Positions 33,404 to 40,464 of a DNA stretch of 64,000 nt are shown piece after piece. The DNA comes from Catenulispora acidiphila DSM 44928 (GTDB lineage Bacteria; Actinomycetota; Actinomycetes; Streptomycetales; Catenulisporaceae): assembly GCF_000024025.1 (NCBI RefSeq), contig NC_013131.1, positions 9,156,229-9,220,228 on the forward strand. Reading direction: 5' to 3'. Numbering within the stretch: the first letter of the stretch is position 1; every line of letters starts with the position of its first letter. The translations under genes were made by a program, and so were the position numbers. The notes under the pieces are model-generated. The model was not told the origin of the DNA. It did no database searches and saw only the letters and a program-made list of their open reading frames with translations.

Positions 33404-35011
33404 CTACCCCAGGCTCCACTGCTGGTTCGCGCCTCCGTTGCAGCCCCACAGTTCGATCAGCGTGCCGTTGACGTTGCCGGAGGCCACGTTCCCGCCGGTC
33501 ACGTCCAGGCACAGCCCGGACTGCACGCCGGTGACCGTCCCGTCGGCGTTCAGGTTCCACTGTTGGTTGGTCTGGCCGTTGCAGGTCCAGGTGATGACCT
33601 TGGTGCCGGCGGTCGTGCCCTGTCCGCTGGCGTCCAGGCACAGGCTGCCGTTGTAGACGCGCAGTTCCTTGTCCGAGGTCGGGGTGAAGGACTGGTTGGT
33701 CCCGGTGCCGCAGTCCCAGATGTCCAGCTGCGTGCCGGTCGTCGTGCTGCCGTTCGGCACGTCCAGGCAGCGGCCGGACGACGCGCCGAGGAACCGGTGC
33801 GCACTGCCGACACTGCTCCCGCTGCCCGCGGACACCCGGTACAGCACTACGCCGTGGCCCGGCACCGAGGCACTGATCGAGCCGGAGGTCGAGGTGAGCA
33901 CATGCGACCACAGGTTGTTCAGCTTGTACGAGGAAGCTGAACCGATCCCGATCGCCGACGCGGACGTCGAGATCGTCTGCGCCGAGGAGTTCTCGTTGAA
34001 CAGCGCGACTGCGACGTCGCCGTTCGCCAACGGCTTGGCCAGCACGTCCGCGCCGCCGGAGGACGCGATCTCGCGGCCGGCCTTGCCCAGCGAGTCCTGG
34101 TCGACGGCGATGACGTCCTTGTTCGTGTACAGCGACAGCGTGGCCGTCGTCGCCTTGCGCAGGTCCGTCCCGGAGATCAGCGGCGCGGCCATCTCGGCCC
34201 ACAGCGACATCTCCGCGCGATCCTCGGTGAACGACATCCCGTTGCCCACTTCGAGCATGTCCGGGTCGTTCCAGCCGCCGGGTCCGGCGGAGGACGCCAG
34301 GCCGACGGTGTTGTGGAAGTTGGACAGCATGCTGCCGAAGTTGGCGCTGATGTCACCGGTGGTGCGCCACAGGTTGCCGACCCCGGCGCCCCAGGTCCAG
34401 ACCGACTCTTGACCCCAGTTGCACAGGCTGTACACGATCGGCCGGCCGGTTTTCGCCAGCGCGTCGCGCATCGCCGTGTAGCGGGTCTGAGCCGGGATTC
34501 CCTGGTTGTTGCAGTTGTCGTACTTGAGGTAGTCCACGCCCCAGGACGCGAAGGAGTTCGCGTCAGCCTGCTCGTGGTTCAGGCTGCCCGGATAGCCGGC
34601 GCAGGTCGCGGTGCCCGCGCTCTCGTAGATCCCGAGCTTGAGACCCTTGCTGTGGACGTACGCGGCGGTCCCCGAGATGCCGTCCGGGAACTTCGCCGGA
34701 TCCGGGACCAGGTTGCCGCCGGCGTCCCGGTTCGACGACATCCAGCAGTCGTCGATGTTCACATACTGATAGCCGGCGTCCTTCATCCCGGACGAGACGA
34801 TGAGATCAGCCGTCTGCTCGACCAGGCTCTCCGAGACGTTGCACCCGAAGGAGTTCCAGTCGTTCCATCCCATCGGCGGCGTGAGTGCCAGACCGTTGCC
34901 GAGGGCTTGTGCCGGTGCCGCTACCGCTACTCCGAACATCGTCCCGACCACGAGGGCGAGCGCTGCGAAGGCGGCGCGCAACTGTCGACTGCGCGGGGCC
35001 TGATGACGCAT
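33404..35011 (-). CDS. Secreted GH27 alpha-galactosidase with ricin-type lectin domain
   Basis: A 535-residue secreted enzyme. A signal peptide (about residues 1-36, ending AAPAQA) leads to the GH27 barrel opening LTPPMGWNDWNSFGC. The nucleophile is the Asp of YLKYDNC (near residue 164), and the acid/base is an Asp in WNDPDMLEVGN (near 247). Residues ~400-535 form a ricin-B/CBM13 beta-trefoil with the expected QxW-like repeats (NQSFT, NQQWN, NQQWS). It would release galactose from extracellular galactosides. It ends an operon with a DeoR regulator and a sugar importer, so uptake and hydrolysis of galactosides are coupled. Confidence 0.95.
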   Translation of the reverse strand: MRHQAPRSRQLRAAFAALALVVGTMFGVAVAAPAQALGNGLALTPPMGWNDWNSFGCNVSESLVEQTADLIVSSGMKDAGYQYVNIDDCWMSSNRDAGGNLVPDPAKFPDGISGTAAYVHSKGLKLGIYESAGTATCAGYPGSLNHEQADANSFASWGVDYLKYDNCNNQGIPAQTRYTAMRDALAKTGRPIVYSLCNWGQESVWTWGAGVGNLWRTTGDISANFGSMLSNFHNTVGLASSAGPGGWNDPDMLEVGNGMSFTEDRAEMSLWAEMAAPLISGTDLRKATTATLSLYTNKDVIAVDQDSLGKAGREIASSGGADVLAKPLANGDVAVALFNENSSAQTISTSASAIGIGSASSYKLNNLWSHVLTSTSGSISASVPGHGVVLYRVSAGSGSSVGSAHRFLGASSGRCLDVPNGSTTTGTQLDIWDCGTGTNQSFTPTSDKELRVYNGSLCLDASGQGTTAGTKVITWTCNGQTNQQWNLNADGTVTGVQSGLCLDVTGGNVASGNVNGTLIELWGCNGGANQQWSLG

Positions 35012-35020
35012 GGTGCCTCC

Positions 35021-35824
35021 CTACTCTTCCTCCTCATTCGCCCCCGCACCTTCAACGGGGACGACGATCAACTCCCCCACTGCCTCGCGCAGCACCTGCC
35101 GCGCCCCGGAACCCAGCCCGTCGTCGCTCACCAGCACCGAGGCCTCGTGCAGCGCGGCGATCTCCGAAAGCCCCACGACGCCCCACTTCGTGTGGTCGGC
35201 CATCACGACCAGCCGCTGCGCGGTGGAGACCAGCATGCGGTTGGTCTCGGCCTCCATCAGGTTCGGGCTGGTGAACCCGGCTTCGGCGTCGATCCCGTGC
35301 ACCCCGATGAACACGCAGTCCAGGTGCAGCCGGCGGATCGCGTCGATCGCCACCGGGCCGACCAGCGCGTCGGAGATCGTGCGCACACCGCCGGTGAGGA
35401 TGACGGTCTGCGGCGGCCCGGGCAGCGCGTGGAGCAGCTCGGCGACCGGGGGCGAGTTCGTCACCACGGTCAGGTCCGGCACCCGGGCCAGCTGTTGGGC
35501 GAAGGCATAGGTCGTGGACCCCGCCGAGACCCCGATCGCGGTCCCGGGGCGGACCAGCTCGGAGGCGGCCCGGGCGATCGCCTCCTTGGCACGCCGCTGC
35601 CGCGCGGCCTTCACGCTGAACGCCGGCTCGTCGGTGGAACCGCCGCCGCGCGCCGTGGCGCCGCCGTGCACCTTGGTGATCAGGCCCTGATCGGCCAGCG
35701 AGTCCAGGTCGCGGCGCACCGTCATGTCGGACACGTTCAGCGCCGCGACCAGCTCGGTGACCCGCACGGCGCCGTGCTGCCGGACCTCTTGGAGGATCCA
35801 CGCCTGCCGCTGCGCTGCCAGCAT
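35021..35824 (-). CDS. DeoR/GlpR family transcriptional regulator
   Basis: A 267-residue repressor-type protein. The N-terminal winged helix (VTELVAALNVSDMTVRRDLDSLADQGLITKVHGGA) is the DeoR signature. The C-terminal phosphosugar-sensing domain includes IGVSAGSTTYAFAQQL and TVVTNSPPVAELL. It lies 9 bases upstream of the alpha-galactosidase gene and downstream of the permeases. It most likely represses this operon and is released by a galactose-derived phosphate. CGAACA direct repeats near the operon promoter are candidate targets. Confidence 0.92.
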   Translation of the reverse strand: MLAAQRQAWILQEVRQHGAVRVTELVAALNVSDMTVRRDLDSLADQGLITKVHGGATARGGGSTDEPAFSVKAARQRRAKEAIARAASELVRPGTAIGVSAGSTTYAFAQQLARVPDLTVVTNSPPVAELLHALPGPPQTVILTGGVRTISDALVGPVAIDAIRRLHLDCVFIGVHGIDAEAGFTSPNLMEAETNRMLVSTAQRLVVMADHTKWGVVGLSEIAALHEASVLVSDDGLGSGARQVLREAVGELIVVPVEGAGANEEEE

Positions 35825-35918
35825 CCGCTGTCCCGCCCCTCGTGTCGCCCGCCGACCGCGGGAGTCTCGCGATGTCGATCTCCATCAGTGGCCGGAGCGC
35901 CGGCCCGGATCCGCGCCG

Positions 35919-35944
35919 AGCCCGGAGCCGCGACGCTCCGGGCT
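35919..35944 (-). terminator. Hairpin between permease and deoR-type gene
   Basis: A perfect 10-bp stem, AGCCCGGAGC / GCTCCGGGCT, with a 6-base loop in the 173-base gap after the MalG-type permease. There is no U-tract, so it may attenuate transcription or protect the upstream mRNA rather than fully terminate. It would lower expression of the regulator and GH27 gene relative to the importer. Confidence 0.4.
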
Positions 35945-35997
35945 GCCCGAGGACCGGGATCGCCCCGCGGCGCAGGCAGCGCGCTCGACCGGCGAAC

Positions 35998-36909
35998 TCA
36001 GCCCTTGCTGCTCCCCAGCGACAGTCCGGCGATGAACTGCTTCTGCAACAGCACGTACACGACCAGCGTGGGAATCGCCGCGATCATCGCGGCCGCGGCG
36101 ATCAGGTTCTGGTTGCTCACGAACTGGCCCTGCAGGTTCGCCAGCGCGGAGGTGACCGGCCGCTTGTTCCCCGAGGACATCAAGGTGATGGCCCAGAAGA
36201 AGTCGTTGTAGATCCAGGTCGTCAGCAGCGTCGCGAGGGCCGCCAGTGCCGGGCGGCACAACGGGACCGTGAGCTTCCTGAACCGGGTCCACAGCCCCGC
36301 GCCGTCGACCAGCGCGGCCTCGTACATCTCGTCGGGGATCGACTTCATGTAGTTGCTCAGCACGAAGGTGCAGAAGCCGAGCTGGAAGGCGACGTTGATG
36401 ACGATCAGGCCGGTGATCGAGTTGTACAGCAGCCCGCTGCCGGCCAGGAACGTCGGCAGGTGGATCTGCAGGAACAGGCGGTACAGCGGGGTGATGATGA
36501 CCTGCTGCGGCAGCAGGTTCCCCGCGGTGAACACGATCAGCAGGGCCACGTTGATCTTGACGTTCACCCGGGTGAGGACGAACGCGAGACCGGAGGCGAG
36601 CGCCAGGACGATGATCACCGAGGGCACGGTGATCAACACCGAGTTCCAGAAGTAGTGCAGCATGTCCGACTGCGTCCACGCGTCGCTGAAGTTCTTCAGC
36701 GTCAGGTGGTGCGGCAGCGACACGTAGCCGTACTTCTGGGTCTCCGAATACGGCCGGAGCGCCACGTACAGCGCGAAGGCGATCGGCAGCAGCCACAGCA
36801 CGCACGCGCAGATCAGGAACGCCTGCGAGGCGACCGATCCCCAGCGCGGCGGCCTCCGGCGGTCGCCGGACGCGCGCGGCGCCGTCCTGTTAATGGTCTG
36901 TGCAGTCAT
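35998..36909 (-). CDS. Carbohydrate ABC transporter permease (MalG type)
   Basis: A 303-residue permease with six helices. The EAA loop reads YEAALVDGAGLWTRFRKLTVP. It overlaps the partner permease gene by four bases. With the binding protein and the MalF-type permease it forms the galactoside importer; no ATPase gene is present, which suggests a shared MsiK-type subunit. Confidence 0.93.
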   Translation of the reverse strand: MTAQTINRTAPRASGDRRRPPRWGSVASQAFLICACVLWLLPIAFALYVALRPYSETQKYGYVSLPHHLTLKNFSDAWTQSDMLHYFWNSVLITVPSVIIVLALASGLAFVLTRVNVKINVALLIVFTAGNLLPQQVIITPLYRLFLQIHLPTFLAGSGLLYNSITGLIVINVAFQLGFCTFVLSNYMKSIPDEMYEAALVDGAGLWTRFRKLTVPLCRPALAALATLLTTWIYNDFFWAITLMSSGNKRPVTSALANLQGQFVSNQNLIAAAAMIAAIPTLVVYVLLQKQFIAGLSLGSSKG

Positions 36910-37910
36910 CGGGCGCCCTTGGGTTGGCTCTCACGGCGGAACGTGAGGTACAGGAACGTACAGATCGGCACGAGGGAGATGACCAGCAGCACCACGCCGA
37001 GTGCCGACCCGAAGCCGACCCGCTGGGTCTCCCCGACGATGTTGGAGGTGACCAGGACCGACAACAGCTCCAGGCCGTTGATGCCCTTGTTGGTGATGTA
37101 GACCAGGTCGAAGGCGCGCAGCGACTCGATGACGGTCACCACCATGACGACCACGTTGATGGGCCGCATCACCGGGAAGATCACTTTCCAGAAGGTCTGC
37201 CAGGCGTTGGAGCCGTCCATCAGCGCGGCCTCGCGCAGCGTCGGATCCACGGCCTTGAGCCCGGCCAGGTAGAGCACCATCACGTAGCCGGCTTGGCGCC
37301 AGCTGGCCTCGACCAGCACCGACCACAGATTCAGCTTCGGATTGCCGAGCCAGTCAATGGCGTTGGTGTCGTGGTTGTGTCCGATGACGGTGTTGATCAG
37401 GCCGTAGTTCTGGGAGTACATGAACTCCCAGATGATGCCGACCAGTGCCAGGGAGAGCATCACCGGCAGGAACAGGATGCTCTGGTACATCCGGCTGCCC
37501 TTGATACCGCGGTCGATGAGCACCGCGAACAGCATGCCCAGCGGGGTGGCGAAGAAGACGAAGACAGCCAGCCAGATCAGGTTGTGTCGGACCGCGGGCC
37601 AGAACTCCGGGTAGATCGTCGCGGCCTGGTGGTAGTTCTGCACGCCGTACAGACAGCCGTTGTTGAGGATCGACGGGACGTTCGGCTGGCAGGTCTTGGA
37701 GGACAGTCCGCCCACGCCGTTCCACTTGGTGAACGACAGTCCCACCGTGGCCAGCGTCGGGCCCCAGATGAACGCGAGGTCGATGAGGATGGGCAGGCCC
37801 AGCAGGACGGCCACCACGGCCTTGTCCCGGCCGCTGAGCCTGCCCACCCGGCGGCGGCGGGGCGCGCGGGGCGCCCCGGCCGTCACCGGGTCGAGTTCGT
37901 GATCGGTCAT
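36906..37910 (-). CDS. Carbohydrate ABC transporter permease (MalF type)
   Basis: A 334-residue permease. A basic N-terminal tail (PRRRRVGRLSGRDK) precedes the first helix, and the EAA loop is LREAALMDGSNAWQTFWKVIFP. The periplasmic loop between the first two helices is larger than in many MalF-type proteins and includes two cysteines (TCQPNVPSILNNGCLYG), a possible disulfide. Four-base overlaps join it to the binding-protein gene and the MalG-type gene. Confidence 0.93.
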   Translation of the reverse strand: MTDHELDPVTAGAPRAPRRRRVGRLSGRDKAVVAVLLGLPILIDLAFIWGPTLATVGLSFTKWNGVGGLSSKTCQPNVPSILNNGCLYGVQNYHQAATIYPEFWPAVRHNLIWLAVFVFFATPLGMLFAVLIDRGIKGSRMYQSILFLPVMLSLALVGIIWEFMYSQNYGLINTVIGHNHDTNAIDWLGNPKLNLWSVLVEASWRQAGYVMVLYLAGLKAVDPTLREAALMDGSNAWQTFWKVIFPVMRPINVVVMVVTVIESLRAFDLVYITNKGINGLELLSVLVTSNIVGETQRVGFGSALGVVLLVISLVPICTFLYLTFRRESQPKGAR

Positions 37911-39244
37911 GACGTGTAGATCGCCTTCGCCTGCTGCTCGGCGCTGTTCTGCAGACTGGTGATGTTGCCGGTGCTCGGGTCGTCGATGAACTTCTGGATG
38001 ATCGAGATCATCGCGGTGGCCATCGCCGGGTCGGCGTCCCGGTCCATGAACTGCGCCACGGCCTTGCAGCCGGCGATCGCCGCGGCCGACTTGGTCTGCA
38101 CGGCGTCATAGGACGGCGCCTGCAGCCCGGTGGCCACACCCACGTCCCACTGGTCGGTCTTCAGGAACGTCGCCTCGGCGGCGGCGGTGCCTATGTACTC
38201 CAGGATCGCCTTGGCGCCGGCCGGGTTCTTCGCCTTCTTGCTGATCATGAAGCCGTCGGTCGGGGCGTCCATGTAGTTCTGGCCGTACGTCGGGTTGATC
38301 GCCGGGTACGGGAAGAAGTCCAGGTCGGCCAGGTTCGCGTTGTCACTGACGTACTGCGCGGCGACCTGGTTGGTGCCCTGGAACATCATGCCGGCCTGCT
38401 TCTGCTCCAGCGCCTTCGCCGCGTCCTGCCAGATGCGGCCGTTGGCGCCGGTCTGCATGTACGGCATCAGCTCGGCCCACTTGTCGAAGACCGCGGTCAC
38501 GCCCGGGTCGGTCCACGGGACCTGGTGCTTCATCAGCTTGATGTGGTAGTCGTACCCGTTGATCCGCATGTTGAGGATGTCGAAGGTCCCCAGCGCGGGC
38601 CAGCCGTCCTTGTCGGCGAAGGCCAGCGGGACGATGCCGTCGGCCTTCATCTTCTGGCACAGCGCGATGAACTGGTCCCAGGTGGTCGGGACGGTGTAGC
38701 CCTTCTCGGCGAAGTGGCTCTTGTTGTAGAAGACCACCCACGGGTAGTTGTAGATCGGCACGAAGTACTGGTGGCCGTCCAACCCGGTGGACAGCGTCTT
38801 GACCGAGGCGCTGAAGTTGCCGCCGATCTTCGCCCAGACGTCGTCGATCGGCAGGGCCAGGCCCTGCGCCGCGAAGTACTGCATGCGGTAGCCGGCGAAC
38901 CAGGTGAACAGGTCGTCCGGGGTGCCCTGCAGGTAGCTGGTGATGTTGTTCTGGAACGTATTGTGGTCGACCGTGTTGACGGTCACCTTCGGGCCGCCGG
39001 CCGCCGTGGCCGCCGCGGTCAGCGCCGCGAACGCCGCCTTCGGACTGGCGTCGGAGTAGTTGGAACCGAACGTCACCGGGGACGTCGCCGAACCGGCGTT
39101 GCCGGAGCTGGAACTCTTGCTGGAAGAACAAGCAGCCAGCGCGCCCGGAACTGTGGCGAACGCCGCCGCCGCGCCCATCCCTTTGAGCAGCCCGCGACGC
39201 GCGAAGGGCCGTTCGAAGTTTTGGGGAATCCGAGGGGAAGTCAT
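37907..39244 (-). CDS. Sugar-binding lipoprotein of the galactoside importer
   Basis: A 445-residue extracellular solute-binding protein. The signal peptide has a twin-arginine pair (FARRGLLKG) and a lipobox ending GALAAC, so it is probably a Tat-exported lipoprotein. The mature domain shows family features such as DDLFTWFAGYRMQYF and WVVFYNKSHFAEKGY. It is the first gene of the operon leading to two permeases, a DeoR regulator and a GH27 alpha-galactosidase; the ligand is probably an alpha-galactoside. A consensus-like promoter and CGAACA repeats lie upstream. Confidence 0.92.
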   Translation of the reverse strand: MTSPRIPQNFERPFARRGLLKGMGAAAAFATVPGALAACSSSKSSSSGNAGSATSPVTFGSNYSDASPKAAFAALTAAATAAGGPKVTVNTVDHNTFQNNITSYLQGTPDDLFTWFAGYRMQYFAAQGLALPIDDVWAKIGGNFSASVKTLSTGLDGHQYFVPIYNYPWVVFYNKSHFAEKGYTVPTTWDQFIALCQKMKADGIVPLAFADKDGWPALGTFDILNMRINGYDYHIKLMKHQVPWTDPGVTAVFDKWAELMPYMQTGANGRIWQDAAKALEQKQAGMMFQGTNQVAAQYVSDNANLADLDFFPYPAINPTYGQNYMDAPTDGFMISKKAKNPAGAKAILEYIGTAAAEATFLKTDQWDVGVATGLQAPSYDAVQTKSAAAIAGCKAVAQFMDRDADPAMATAMISIIQKFIDDPSTGNITSLQNSAEQQAKAIYTS

Positions 39245-39282
39245 GTGAGGGTCTCCCTGCCGAATGAGAATGCCACCAGGAT

Positions 39283-39298
39283 CGAACATGAACGAACA
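39283..39298. promoter_or_regulatory. CGAACA direct repeat, candidate DeoR operator
   Basis: CGAACA-N4-CGAACA, two copies one helical turn apart (TGTTCG on the coding strand), lying just downstream of the predicted transcription start and about 40 bases before the binding-protein ATG. TTCG-containing repeats are common DeoR/GlpR-family targets, so this may be the repressor site of the operon. Confidence 0.45.
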
Positions 39299-39308
39299 GG
39301 TGCGGCAC

Positions 39309-39337
39309 ATCACACTCGGCTGAGCGGGCACTGTCAA
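39309..39337 (-). promoter_or_regulatory. Consensus-like promoter of the galactoside operon
   Basis: On the minus strand a perfect -35 TTGACA is separated by 17 bases from TGTGAT, a reasonable actinobacterial -10. The expected start of transcription is near 39302, about 58 bases before the ATG. This is the most consensus-like vegetative promoter I noticed in the window. Confidence 0.6.
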
Positions 39338-39631
39338 GATCCGGTAACAGGACGGAAGTCATCTGTTATCCAGTTGCAACCCGAACTTCGCGGTCCTCGG
39401 GCCCCGTTCTTGGCTGAACATGTCCGGAACTGTTAGGTTCTCGCATGTGGCGCGGGTCACGGGCCGCCGAGCGCCTCTGAAGGCCTGCGGTCTCCCACAA
39501 GGGCGGCTCCTCGACGAGTTCGCACCTTGAGACGCCTGAGCTACGTACCCCGCCGTAATTTGTTGGAAGCTGTCAACAATCTTGATTTCTGTTTACATCG
39601 AGCGGGGAGTTCGCGGTCGGCGCCGCCTTGA

Positions 39632-40405
39632 TCAGCTCGGGCCCTGCGCGGACTTCAACCGCCCGACCTGCACGTCCGACAGGTGCGCGAGCTGGGTCCC
39701 GCCCATTTGTTGCAGCGCGGCGGGATCGTTCGTCAGCGGGCCGTCGATGGCGACCACCGAGACCGTCGTGCCGACCTGGACCAGGTCGGCCGCCATCAAC
39801 TCGGTGCTGCCGCCGGCGGTCAGGTAGTCGATGTAGCCGACCTGGCCGGCCTTCGTGAGTTCCGGGATCGCGCTGGGCTGCATCGACAGGGTGGTGCCAC
39901 CCTGGGTCAGGGACAGGCTCTTGCAACCCTTCACGCCCGCGGTCAGGTCGGCGATCATCGCCGCGGCCTTGTCGGCGGAGGGAAAGGCCATCGCCGAGGA
40001 CTGGATCGTGTGGGCGTCGTTCGGCTTGGTGAGCCGGCGGTCGACCTCGGCGGTCGTGCCGTACTTCGTGGACAGGGCCTCCTGGGCGTCCACGAAGCTC
40101 TGGCAGACGCTGCCGCCGGTCGTCACGACATCTTGGGTGCTGGTGACCCCGGTGCCGTCCTGCGAGGCGTCGTAGGTGTATCCGGCGTCGTCCGCGTCGG
40201 TCAGCAACAGCTTGCTGAGCCGGCTCGCGGCCGCCGTGTCGGCGGCTGCCGGGCTGGAGGCGACGCTGCCGCTCGCGGAGGACATCGGCGAGGGCGCGGG
40301 GGCGGCCTTCTTCGCCGAGCCGCCACAGGCTGCCGCGGTCAGGACGACTGTTGCGAGAACGGCGATGGACACGCCTTTGGTCCCGGACGGCATGGCGGTC
40401 AACAT
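39632..40405 (-). CDS. Putative lipoprotein
   Basis: A 257-residue exported protein I cannot assign to a family. The signal peptide ends in a lipobox TAAACGG, followed by a Ala/Pro/Ser-rich linker to about residue 55. The mature domain has two cysteines (GGSVCQSF and VKGCKSL) and a pattern of alternating strands and helices that recalls PknH-sensor-like or LpqN-type actinobacterial lipoproteins, but only loosely. It would sit on the outer face of the membrane. ATG codons at 40405 and 40393 are both possible. It follows the second MacB-like exporter by about 60 bases and may be co-transcribed with it. Confidence 0.7.
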   Translation of the reverse strand: MLTAMPSGTKGVSIAVLATVVLTAAACGGSAKKAAPAPSPMSSASGSVASSPAAADTAAASRLSKLLLTDADDAGYTYDASQDGTGVTSTQDVVTTGGSVCQSFVDAQEALSTKYGTTAEVDRRLTKPNDAHTIQSSAMAFPSADKAAAMIADLTAGVKGCKSLSLTQGGTTLSMQPSAIPELTKAGQVGYIDYLTAGGSTELMAADLVQVGTTVSVVAIDGPLTNDPAALQQMGGTQLAHLSDVQVGRLKSAQGPS

Positions 40406-40464
40406 AGCAGCACACAGAGACGGCCGGGCGGACAGCGCATGTCCGTCCCGGCCGTCCCCCTGCG

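Larger units (their letters stand above)
39245..39631. other. 387-base intergenic region upstream of the galactoside operon
   Basis: No gene is seen here. It holds the promoter at 39309-39337 and CGAACA repeats near the binding-protein start. It also holds a separate inverted repeat TTGTTG-N8-CAACAA at 39560-39579, next to an AT-rich stretch that ends at the lipoprotein stop. The part between 39400 and 39550 has no structure I can name. Confidence 0.6.
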
